From Tsukamurella spumae (GTDB lineage Bacteria > Actinomycetota > Actinomycetes > Mycobacteriales > Mycobacteriaceae), in NCBI RefSeq assembly GCF_012396015.1, contig NZ_JAAXOQ010000012.1:1-64000 (forward strand): a stretch of 64,000 bases of DNA, in the 5' to 3' direction. The notes below the pieces were generated by a model that was given only the letters and a program-made list of their open reading frames with translations, ran no database searches and was not told the origin of the DNA. Both the position numbers and the translations under genes were made by a program. Each line of letters starts with the position of its first letter. Within the stretch, counting starts at the first letter, position 1. Shown here piece after piece: positions 47,609 through 54,408 of the stretch.

Positions 47609-48505
47609 CTACGCCCGCGGGTGCGCCTGCTCGTGCGCGGCCCGGAGCCGGGCCACGCTCACGTGCGTGTACAGCTGCGTGGTGGCCAGCGACGAGTGGC
47701 CCAGCAGCTCCTGCACGACGCGCAGGTCCGCGCCACCGTCGAGCAGGTGGGTGGCGGCGGAGTGCCGCAGGCCGTGCGGCGCCACCTCCCGCCCGCCCGG
47801 CACCGATGCCGTGATCTCGTGCACGACGGTGCGCGCCTGCCGCGGGTCGAGCCGTCCGCCGCGCGCCCCGAGGAACAGTGCGCTGCCCGAGCGCGCACCC
47901 ACCAGGCCGGGCCGGGCCTCGTCGAGCCAGCGACGCAGCGCCGCCGCGGCGGGCGCCCCGAAGGGCACGGTCCGCTCCTTGTCGCCCTTGCCGATCACGG
48001 TGAGCACGCGCCGGCCATGGTCGACCGAACCGAGGTCGAGCCCGCACAACTCGCTCACGCGGATCCCGGTGGCGTACAACAACTCCGCGATGGCGAGGTC
48101 CCGCACCGCGATCGGGTCGCCCTCCGCGGCACCGGACGCCGCGTTGCGCAGGGCCTGCCCGGCATCGTCGGAGGTGAGCACCGTCGGCAGCGTGCGGTGC
48201 GCACGCGGGGCCTTGAGCCGGGTTCCCGGGTCCTCCGGCAGCAGCCCGCGCCGGGCGGCCCAGGCGGTGTAGGTCCGCGCCGAGGACGCCTGCCGGGCCA
48301 GCGTGGTGCGGGCGGCACCGGCGGCCGCCCGCTCCCCCAGCCAGGCCCGCAGGGTCGCCAGGTCCAGACGGTCCGCCGTCACTCCGCGATCGTCCGCGAA
48401 CGCGAGCAGGGCGGTCAGGTCGGCGAGGTACGCGCGCACGGTGTGCTCGCTGCGGCCGCGCTCGAGCCGCAGGTGGGTCTCGTACTCCGCCAGCGCCTCG
48501 GTCAT
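47609..48505 (-). CDS. xerC: Tyrosine recombinase XerC
   Basis: Resolves chromosome dimers at dif with XerD; 298 aa. N-terminal SAM-like core-binding domain about 1-90. Catalytic residues: Arg in [13 protein letters not shown], Lys in [12 protein letters not shown]-x-x-R in [14 protein letters not shown], His in [11 protein letters not shown], and Tyr in QLYTHVS. Same order as mycobacteria (xerC near dprA and comM). It is a chromosomal housekeeping recombinase and not the prophage integrase. Confidence 0.93.
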   Translation of the reverse strand: MTEALAEYETHLRLERGRSEHTVRAYLADLTALLAFADDRGVTADRLDLATLRAWLGERAAAGAARTTLARQASSARTYTAWAARRGLLPEDPGTRLKAPRAHRTLPTVLTSDDAGQALRNAASGAAEGDPIAVRDLAIAELLYATGIRVSELCGLDLGSVDHGRRVLTVIGKGDKERTVPFGAPAAAALRRWLDEARPGLVGARSGSALFLGARGGRLDPRQARTVVHEITASVPGGREVAPHGLRHSAATHLLDGGADLRVVQELLGHSSLATTQLYTHVSVARLRAAHEQAHPRA

Positions 48506-48568
48506 GGTTTCGACGATAACGCCCGGGCCGGCGTCGACGTCCTCGACTCGCGCGACGGGCGATCACCC

Positions 48569-49732
48569 TCAGGACGCCTCACTCGGCCGCACCAGCCGCC
48601 ACATCGCGCCGTCACGCCGGACCAGCCCCTGCGACTCGAGCAGGGCCAACTGCCCCATCACCGCCCGGGCGGGCAACCCGGCGAGCACCGCGATCTCCGT
48701 GACCGGGAGCGCCGACTTCGCCGGCAGTGCCCCGTGCACGCGCAGCGCCGGACCGTCGAGACCGTCCGTCGGGCGGGTGGGGACGGGCAGTTCGAGCGCC
48801 AGCTCGCCGATCCGCCCCACCTCCTCGATCACCTCCGCGGACCGGGTCACCAGCACGGCCCCGTCGCGGATCAGCTGGTGACAGGTGACCGACGTGGCTG
48901 CGGTGACCGGTCCGGGAACCGCGCAGACGGGGATTCCCCGTCTACGCGCCCAGGTCGCGGTGTTCTTGGTCCCCGAGCGGAAGCCCGCCTCCACGACGAC
49001 CACGCCACCGGTCGCGGTTCCGACGATGCGGTTGCGGTTGAGGAACCGGTGTCGTGCGGGCACGCCGCCGGGCGGGTACTCCGACACCAGCAGGCCCTCG
49101 TCGGCGATCCGACGGAACAGCCCGGCGTGCCCGGCGGGATACGGGCGGTCCAATCCGCCGGCGAGGAAGGCCATCGTCGGGCCGTCGGCGGCGAGCGCGG
49201 CACGGTGCGCGACGCCGTCGATCCCGTAGGCGCCGCCGGAGACGATCGTGAAGCCCTCCGCCGCGAGGTCGCCGGCGAACTGATCGGTGACCCGCTCCCC
49301 GTAGCTCGACGGTGCGCGCGTCCCCACCATCGCGACGGACCGGTCGAGCAGTTCGTCGAGCCGCCCACCCCCGATCACCCACAGGGCGACCGGCCGGAGT
49401 TCGCGCACCTCGTCCTCGTGTTCGGTGGACTCCGAGGGCGTTCGCTCCGCGAGCGCCCGCAGTGCCCGCTCCGGCCATTCCTCGTCGTCGGGAGTCACGA
49501 GCCTCCCGCCGAGCTGTGCCATGTGCGCGAGATCGGCCTCCGCACGGTCGGTCTGCGCGCGCCCGACGGTGCCGTCCGCCGCCTCCGCGAAGCCGTCGGC
49601 GAACTCCTGCCGGCGCACCATGTCCGCCGCGACCACGGGCCCCACCGCGTCGATCAGCGCCACCAGCGGCCCGCACGGCGGCTCCGCCACCCTGCTGAGG
49701 TAGGCCCACGCCCGTCTCGCCTCGTCCGTCAT
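48569..49732 (-). CDS. dprA: DNA-processing protein DprA
   Basis: 387 aa; loads RecA on incoming single-stranded DNA during transformation. The Rossmann-like core has VAMVGTRAPSSYGERVTD, VSGGAYGIDGVAHRAAL, EYPPGGVPARHRFLNRNRIV and EAGFRSGTKNTATWA. A C-terminal winged-helix domain covers about 315-385. The start ATG overlaps the comM stop (ATGA), so translation is coupled to comM. Because the prophage splits comM, expression of dprA now depends on whatever transcribes the remaining 3' comM fragment. Confidence 0.93.
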   Translation of the reverse strand: MTDEARRAWAYLSRVAEPPCGPLVALIDAVGPVVAADMVRRQEFADGFAEAADGTVGRAQTDRAEADLAHMAQLGGRLVTPDDEEWPERALRALAERTPSESTEHEDEVRELRPVALWVIGGGRLDELLDRSVAMVGTRAPSSYGERVTDQFAGDLAAEGFTIVSGGAYGIDGVAHRAALAADGPTMAFLAGGLDRPYPAGHAGLFRRIADEGLLVSEYPPGGVPARHRFLNRNRIVGTATGGVVVVEAGFRSGTKNTATWARRRGIPVCAVPGPVTAATSVTCHQLIRDGAVLVTRSAEVIEEVGRIGELALELPVPTRPTDGLDGPALRVHGALPAKSALPVTEIAVLAGLPARAVMGQLALLESQGLVRRDGAMWRLVRPSEAS

Positions 49733-50340
49733 TTCCACCCCTTGTCCCGGAACTGCAGGGCCTGCGTCACCTCGGCCTCGCCGGGCGCGTCCAGCCCGAG
49801 GAGATCGGCGAGGGACCAGGAGACGCGCAGACAGCGATCCGCGCCGCGCGCGGTGATCTCTCCCGCACGCAGGTACGCCTCCACGGGGCGCAGGGCCTTG
49901 GCCGGGAGCCGGAAGCGGCGGCGCAGGACGACGCCGGGAACCTCCGAGTTCGTCAGCCACCCCTCTGCGCCCCACCGCGCGGCCGCCGCCTCCCTCGCCG
50001 CCCGCACCCGCGCGCGCACCGTCGCGCTCGACTCCTCCGCCCCGCCGTCCGCGTGCAGGGCCCCGGTTCCGGGCGGCTCCATGCGCACCCAGAGATCGAC
50101 CCGGTCCAGCAGCGGCCCCGAGAGGCGGCCCAGGTAGCGGCGACGGATCGTGGCCGTGCAGGTGCAGTCGCTGTCGCGCGCGGGCGCACACGGACAGGGG
50201 TTCGCGGCCATCACCAGGAGGAACCGCGACGGGTACTTCACCACACCGTCCCTGCGCGCCAGCCGGATCTGCCCCTCCTCCAGCGGCGTCCGCAGCGCCT
50301 CGAGGGAGCGTGGTCCCATCTCCGCGCATTCGTCGGACAT
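49729..50340 (-). pseudogene. comM: 3' part of comM (YifB-type Mg-chelatase-like AAA+), cut by prophage
   Basis: 203 codons. It begins at the Walker B region (DECAEMGPRSLEALRTPLEEG), then sensor 1 with VMAANPCPCAP, the Cys-rich insert CAPARDSDCTC, and the Mg_chelatase_C domain to the end. The N-terminal Lon-like domain and Walker A are missing; they should lie at the other end of the prophage. In the native family the residue before DE is part of FLD; here S-D-E appears, so phage sequence takes over just before the Asp codon. The phage supplies an ATG at 50340 with GAGGGG about 9 nt upstream, in frame. Confidence 0.9.
50316..50340. other. Prophage-chromosome junction (attL or attR half-site)
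   Basis: Homology to comM stops after the Asp codon at about 50335, and the sequence becomes AT-rich immediately (ttacacacac). The integrase gene begins 47 nt further on, as usual for serine-integrase phages. The 2-bp crossover must lie in or just left of 50320-50336; its exact place needs the other junction or the empty site. Confidence 0.75.
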
Positions 50341-50386
50341 TTACACACACCCCTCGATGTGAGAAAATGAGGGCAGGTTAATAATT

Positions 50387-51865
50387 ATGCACGACGCTCC
50401 AAACACATCTACTCCCAACGCTTTTCGCTCCGCAGCGGTCTACTGCCGGATCTCATCGGACAAGACCGGGGCAGGGCTCGGCGTGGACCGCCAGGAGGCA
50501 GACTGCCGAGAGCTCGCGGAGCGGATCGGGTTCACGGTTCGCTACGTGTTCAGCGACAACGACATCAGCGCCTACAGTGGCAAGCCCCGGCCTGGCTATC
50601 AGCGGCTTCTCGAACTCATGAAGGCTGGAGAAATCGACGGGGTGGTGTCCTGGCACCAGGACCGGCTTCATCGGTCCCAGGTCGAGCTTGAGGACTACGT
50701 CGCCGCGTCTGAGCATTCAAGCATCCCGACCTACACGGTGAAGGCTGGTCTGATCGATCTATCGACACCGGCCGGTCGCTTCCAAGCAAGGATCATTGGG
50801 GCTGCAGCCCGCTACGAAGTTGAGCACATGATCGAGAGACAGAGGGCCGCGAAGCTTCAAGCCGCGAAAGACGGAAAGTTCCTCGGAGGCCAGCGCCCGT
50901 TCGGCTTCGAGCCACGACGCGTGGCGATCCGCGAAGATGAAGCGGCACTCCTACGAGACATGGCTCAGCAGGTGATAGCAGGGCATTCGTTCCGGACGGT
51001 TGCAGTCTCTCTCAACAGGCAGGGCATCACCACCCAGCACGGCAAGGAGTGGAACGCACTGAAGGTACGCAACGTGCTCATCCGGCCGATCAACGCTGGC
51101 ATTGTGCGCCATCACGGCATCGAGCACGAGGCTAAGACACCGGCGATCTTCACCCCATCGGAGTGGGAAGATCTCAACCACGCCATCCGCGAGCATCGAG
51201 TTCGTTCAAGTCACCCGGGAACCTTCCGGAAACACCTACTGTCCGGCTACCTGCATTGCGGGCATTGCAAGTCCAGGATGTACCACAAGACCAAGATCCA
51301 GCGCGATGGGAGCAAGGTCTCCGTCGCAGCCTGCACGACCAACGATACGAACACCGGGATGCCTAGCGGTTGCGGCAAGGTCAGTAGACGGACCGATCCA
51401 ATCGTGGACCTGATCACGGAAGCCGTCATGTATCGGCTCGACTCGCCGGCGCTAGCTGCTGAGCTTGAGCGGCAAGAAGGCTCGAACCCGACTCGGTCGC
51501 TCGCCGCGCAACTACGCACGCTCGAAGCTCGGCTGACCGAACTCAACAACGACTACTACGTGACGAAGCTCCTCGATCGCACTGAGTTCGAGGAGCTTCG
51601 GACGGCAGCCAAGTCCGAGATCGCGAGCCTTGAATCGACGATCGACGAAGCCCGTGCCACTACGCTTCTCGGCGGCATCGATGTCGGCAAGGACTTGCGA
51701 GGCAAGTGGGACAGCGAAACTGTCGAGTGGCAGCGAGACCTGCTTGACCAGCTGGTTCGAACGATCTACGTGCACCCGCGGGGCGCAACTTCCGGCTACA
51801 CCGTACCGACGTACAAGCAGTGGAAGTTCGATCCAAACCTCATCGACATTGTGTGGAAGGTATAG
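50387..51865 (+). CDS. Large serine recombinase, phage integrase
   Basis: 492 aa. Catalytic resolvase domain residues about 15-150, with the nucleophile Ser23 in VYCRISSDKTG, VSWHQDRLHRS and ARYEVEHMIERQRAA. The recombinase domain runs about 165-280. A zinc ribbon follows with Cys291, Cys294, Cys316 and Cys329. A coiled coil about 365-420 (LRTLEARLTELNNDYYVTK) is the attL/attR-gating motif. It catalyses attP x attB integration and, with a directionality factor, excision. Start ATG at 50387 with GAGGGCAGG upstream. It points away from comM and converges with lsr2. Target: comM. Confidence 0.95.
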   Translation: MHDAPNTSTPNAFRSAAVYCRISSDKTGAGLGVDRQEADCRELAERIGFTVRYVFSDNDISAYSGKPRPGYQRLLELMKAGEIDGVVSWHQDRLHRSQVELEDYVAASEHSSIPTYTVKAGLIDLSTPAGRFQARIIGAAARYEVEHMIERQRAAKLQAAKDGKFLGGQRPFGFEPRRVAIREDEAALLRDMAQQVIAGHSFRTVAVSLNRQGITTQHGKEWNALKVRNVLIRPINAGIVRHHGIEHEAKTPAIFTPSEWEDLNHAIREHRVRSSHPGTFRKHLLSGYLHCGHCKSRMYHKTKIQRDGSKVSVAACTTNDTNTGMPSGCGKVSRRTDPIVDLITEAVMYRLDSPALAAELERQEGSNPTRSLAAQLRTLEARLTELNNDYYVTKLLDRTEFEELRTAAKSEIASLESTIDEARATTLLGGIDVGKDLRGKWDSETVEWQRDLLDQLVRTIYVHPRGATSGYTVPTYKQWKFDPNLIDIVWKV

Positions 51866-51980
51866 CCACTCCCCCACTCTCGCATGGGCGAACAGTCCAA
51901 CAGGGGTGGAGAATATTGACCACTCTCGATCTAGTGTCTCAGGGCCAGTAGGGAAGGGCACATATAGCGTTTTCGAGCCA

Positions 51981-52028
51981 AACCACTTCCCCGACGCTTG
52001 CAATCCGTCTAGTGCCGGGGAAGTGGTT
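51981..52028. terminator. Long inverted repeat between integrase and lsr2
   Basis: AACCACTTCCCCG (51981-51993) and its exact complement CGGGGAAGTGGTT (52016-52028) form a 13-bp stem with a 22-nt loop. It lies between the convergent ends of the integrase and lsr2, the place for a bidirectional terminator. It lacks a T-tract, so another role cannot be excluded. Confidence 0.6.
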
Positions 52029-52033
52029 AGAAG

Positions 52034-52049
52034 ACACTAGATCTAGTGT
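52034..52049. repeat. 16-bp perfect palindrome over the lsr2 stop codon
   Basis: ACACTAGATCTAGTGT is a perfect palindrome covering the TAG stop of lsr2. The half ATCTAGTGT recurs about 120 bp away (GATCTAGTGTC at 51928-51938), and TCTAGTG appears again near 52008. A dimeric DNA-binding protein could use these; no proof. Confidence 0.7.
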
Positions 52050-52402
52050 GCATCGTCATACGCATCGAGCAGCGTCTGCGGGATCCGTCCACGATCGCTG
52101 ACCTCGTGCCCGTTTGCCCGAAGCCACTCTCGGATAGCGAGCAGCTCGTCCTTCGAACGGCCCGAGCCGGTTCCGGGGCGCTTGCTCGCAACCGTGCCGC
52201 CACGTCCTCGACTGGTCCGGCGAGCACTGCCGACGTACGGCTTGATCAACGCCTCCAGCTTGTCTGCGTTCTTCTTGCTGAGATCGATCTCGTAGCTCGC
52301 GCCTCCCCATCCGAACTGGACGGTCTGAACCTGCCCCTCCTCCAACGGCGAGCCGTCGAGGTCGTCTACGTACTCCACTACCTGGATGATCTTCTTCGCC
52401 AT
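52043..52402 (-). CDS. lsr2: Phage-encoded Lsr2, nucleoid-bridging silencer
   Basis: 119 aa from the ATG at 52402. N-terminal dimerisation domain: MAKKIIQVVEYVDDLDGSPL and VQFGWGGASYEIDLSKKN; a basic linker (ARRTSRGRGGTVASKRP) and the C-terminal DNA-binding domain IREWLRANGHEVSDRGRIP, where RGR inserts into the AT-rich minor groove, follow. It is full length compared with the 112-aa M. tuberculosis protein. Host Lsr2 silences AT-rich foreign DNA. A phage copy could keep the prophage quiet, compete with the host copy, or act on superinfecting phages. It lies beyond the late-operon terminator and appears to have its own promoter. Confidence 0.93.
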   Translation of the reverse strand: MAKKIIQVVEYVDDLDGSPLEEGQVQTVQFGWGGASYEIDLSKKNADKLEALIKPYVGSARRTSRGRGGTVASKRPGTGSGRSKDELLAIREWLRANGHEVSDRGRIPQTLLDAYDDAH

Positions 52403-52412
52403 GACAGGAGGG

Positions 52413-52442
52413 TATAGCACAAGCGCGTTATAGCGCAGCCAA
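52413..52442 (-). promoter_or_regulatory. Putative lsr2 promoter
   Basis: On the minus strand TTGGCT (52437-52442) and GCTATA (52413-52418) are 18 nt apart, followed 10 nt later by the ATG of lsr2. No Shine-Dalgarno sequence is present (CCTCC stands there instead), so the mRNA may be leaderless or nearly so. GCGCTATAACGCGC between the boxes is a second partial palindrome. Confidence 0.4.
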
Positions 52443-52471
52443 CACGCGTTAGAAGCGCGAAGATACAAGAA

Positions 52472-52497
52472 GAGCGCTCCACGTGATGGGAGCGCTC
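52472..52497 (-). terminator. Rho-independent terminator of the phage late operon
   Basis: GAGCGCTCC and GGAGCGCTC form a 9-bp stem with an 8-nt loop. On the minus strand it is followed by TTCTTGTATCTT, a T-rich run. It lies 26 nt after the stop of the last late gene (52523) and before lsr2, so it ends the late transcript. Confidence 0.8.
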
Positions 52498-52522
52498 ATA
52501 TTCGATCTGACGTTGTTTGACG

Positions 52523-52717
52523 CTATATATCGTCGTCCGGCGTCGGAACATTGAATCCCGCCAGGCCGCATATAAACACATTCACACCATTTACTAGGGC
52601 AGCTTCTGCCGCGCCAAGCGCACCCACCGCAACCAAGTAGATCGACACGAGGTTTGCAATACCCGCGATCACGTAAACTGCAAACCTGATTCTACTATTT
52701 CGAACTGATTGATCCAT
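52523..52717 (-). CDS. Putative holin (two TM helices)
   Basis: 64 aa. Two hydrophobic helices (FAVYVIAGIANLVSIYLVAVG and ALVNGVNVFICGLAGFNV) with a short hairpin and an acidic C-terminus. This size and arrangement, directly after the endolysin gene, matches small holins of actinobacterial phages. Its ribosome binding site AGGAAATAG overlaps the endolysin stop. It is the last gene of the late operon. Confidence 0.65.
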   Translation of the reverse strand: MDQSVRNSRIRFAVYVIAGIANLVSIYLVAVGALGAAEAALVNGVNVFICGLAGFNVPTPDDDI

Positions 52718-52721
52718 ATCC

Positions 52722-53558
52722 CTATTTCCTTCCTATTAGTTTACCGAGCGCAACCAGCAGCGAGCTACCGGTCGCTGTGGCAGTATCCAACTCCGATTGC
52801 TTCGCGTCCGCCGTAGCCTGCAGTTGCTCCTGCTTCTTTATGAGCGCCGAGTTCTCCCGTACGAGCTTCTCGATCATCGACTTATCGGCGGCACCGCTCT
52901 TCGCTGCTGCGTCCAGCGCTGCGTTTGCCTTCTTCAGCTGAGCTGTAACTTTCGGCAACTGAGCTGCCTGATCTTGAGCGACAACGCCTCGCTTCTTCTG
53001 CGCACCAAGTAGCTTGTCCACCAGGTATCGCCAGGTCCTACCTGTGTAGTCCTTCAGCTCCGCCGCTGTAGGCTCGCGCTTCTCCCAAGACCTGAAGTAG
53101 TCTTTTACGTCTTGATCCTTCGGCATTATCACCTCCTCTTTGCATTTAATGACTCGCTTGCCGCCGATATCCTCGGACCATCCCACATACTTCATGCCGT
53201 AAATTCGCTCAACCTCTTCGATCGAATCGAGCTTGTCGTAGGACGCCTTGTCCGTGTACGGCGACGAATAGATTGCGCCGTCTTTATAGACTGCGACGTG
53301 TCCGGACCTGTTCCCGTCCCACCATCCATCGAACCAGATCGGGACGTACACACCCTTCGGAATATTGCGATCGGCGTGCTTGTGCTTAACAAAGCGCTGC
53401 CACTCGTCCCAGGCACTGGTACCAAGCCCGGCCCCGCCAAATGCGCGTCGCGAGTACAGCAAGCACCATCCCAGCCATGTAGCACCGTTGTAGCCGTACG
53501 ACCGGATGTCCCCGGATATGTTGACGTTTAAGTTCGGCTTCGCGGTTTGCTCATACAT
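52722..53558 (-). CDS. Endolysin, Cys/His (CHAP-like) peptidase with coiled-coil tail
   Basis: 278 aa from the ATG at 53558, since GGGAGGTGAGC precedes it; a GTG two codons upstream overlaps the previous stop. N-terminal domain about 1-135: Cys32 in TWLGWCLLYSRRAFGG and His87 in NRSGHVAVYKDGAIYSSP are the likely catalytic pair, followed by GMKYVGWSEDIGGKRVI. Residues about 145-185 are a linker. Residues about 190-260 form an Ala/Lys/Gln-rich coiled coil and the end is hydrophobic (SSLLVALGKLIGRK). It would cut the peptide part of peptidoglycan. No typical mycobacteriophage LysA amidase or binding domain is seen, and no LysB is visible here. Confidence 0.75.
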   Translation of the reverse strand: MYEQTAKPNLNVNISGDIRSYGYNGATWLGWCLLYSRRAFGGAGLGTSAWDEWQRFVKHKHADRNIPKGVYVPIWFDGWWDGNRSGHVAVYKDGAIYSSPYTDKASYDKLDSIEEVERIYGMKYVGWSEDIGGKRVIKCKEEVIMPKDQDVKDYFRSWEKREPTAAELKDYTGRTWRYLVDKLLGAQKKRGVVAQDQAAQLPKVTAQLKKANAALDAAAKSGAADKSMIEKLVRENSALIKKQEQLQATADAKQSELDTATATGSSLLVALGKLIGRK

Positions 53559-53560
53559 GC

Positions 53561-53836
53561 TCACCTCCCGCCATCCAATGCCTGATCAATGAAGTAGAGT
53601 GTGACCGCGGTGATGATCGCGCCGAACACGCCCGCAGTCGTCGTGTTGACGATTGTCTTCCGCCGCTGCTCCTTCTTGTATCCTTCGAACTCAGCCCGAG
53701 AGACGTAGTCCTGAGCAGCCAGTGCGTCCTCGATGCGTTTTAGAGTCGGCTTTATTGCTTCTTCGAGCGATGTTTTTATCTCGACTACATCGAGTTGTAC
53801 TTGCTTGAGTTCGTCTTTCTCATGCCTCGTAGCCAT
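53561..53836 (-). CDS. Small one-TM protein with coiled coil (XhlA/holin-like)
   Basis: 91 aa from the ATG at 53836; GGGGTAGGTG precedes it. Residues about 5-60 are charged helix (VQLDVVEIKTSLEEAIKPTL), then one TM helix (TTAGVFGAIITAVTLYFIDQ). This is the layout of XhlA-type and other phage membrane proteins that work with a holin. It sits directly before the endolysin gene, so the endolysin is flanked by two membrane proteins. Confidence 0.65.
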   Translation of the reverse strand: MATRHEKDELKQVQLDVVEIKTSLEEAIKPTLKRIEDALAAQDYVSRAEFEGYKKEQRRKTIVNTTTAGVFGAIITAVTLYFIDQALDGGR

Positions 53837-53839
53837 CAC

Positions 53840-54376
53840 CTACCCCAAGAACAGGAACGCAGTAGTCCCTACACCACTAGAGTTGGCAGATACGTTGACG
53901 GTGCAGCCGTTGCTAGACAGACCAGTTATACGGCCAACGAACGTAGCCGATTCGTCGCCTGAGACGAATGAACCGCCCACGATCAATCCGCCAACCGTCG
54001 AGGACTCGGTTCGCGAGTATGCACCGCTAGTAGCTTGCGTTCTCGCACCCATTCTCTGGTTCACACCAGTCGATCCATCGTACATAGTTAGACCCATCAT
54101 GCCGTCGACGGTGCTACTAGACTTAAGCGGCATTGCGATCACAGCCTTTGGCGCGAAGCCCGCGCCTGACACGTTCTTAATGCCAGTCCCACTCAGCTCG
54201 GTTACAACAAGCTTGAAACCACCCGAGCGCTTTTCCGGCGTTACCGATGCGTCTGGAACCACGTGCTGCACCGGGACTTTCTTCGTCGTGTTCGTGGTCG
54301 AGTCCACAACTGGCACATAGTCCCCCGTATTCGCCTTGGCGAGTAGCGGTAAGTCGGTGATCTTTTTATCTGCCAT
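53840..54376 (-). CDS. Putative tail fibre / minor tail protein
   Basis: 178 aa. The start MADKKITDLPLLAKANTGDY resembles the short repeat found at the head of many phage tail-fibre proteins. The rest is rich in Ser, Thr, Gly and Val (GGLIVGGSFVSGDESATFVG), suggesting beta-structured fibre or receptor-binding fold. It lies between the tail-tip protein and the lysis genes, the normal place for a fibre. Exact role not assignable. Confidence 0.6.
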   Translation of the reverse strand: MADKKITDLPLLAKANTGDYVPVVDSTTNTTKKVPVQHVVPDASVTPEKRSGGFKLVVTELSGTGIKNVSGAGFAPKAVIAMPLKSSSTVDGMMGLTMYDGSTGVNQRMGARTQATSGAYSRTESSTVGGLIVGGSFVSGDESATFVGRITGLSSNGCTVNVSANSSGVGTTAFLFLG

Positions 54377-54408
54377 ATTCGAATATTCCTTTACTTACTA
54401 AGTTATCA

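Noticed and set aside
47609-48505. Tyrosine recombinase as prophage integrase
   Set aside because: It has the length and motifs of XerC, host base composition, and a syntenic position with dprA and comM.
1-50335. CGACGGTGC as a KOPS-type polar segregation motif
   Set aside because: Orientation is close to balanced (about 23 to 18) within one 50-kb stretch, whereas KOPS are strongly polar. The enrichment itself is kept as a finding.
50387-51865. Serine recombinase as part of a transposon or IS607-like element instead of a phage
   Set aside because: A complete phage tail and lysis module follows at once, with typical late-operon order.
51981-52049. Inverted repeats near lsr2 as phage attachment site
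   Set aside because: The crossover is already placed at the comM junction near 50330, and serine-integrase sites lie beside the integrase start, not beyond its end.
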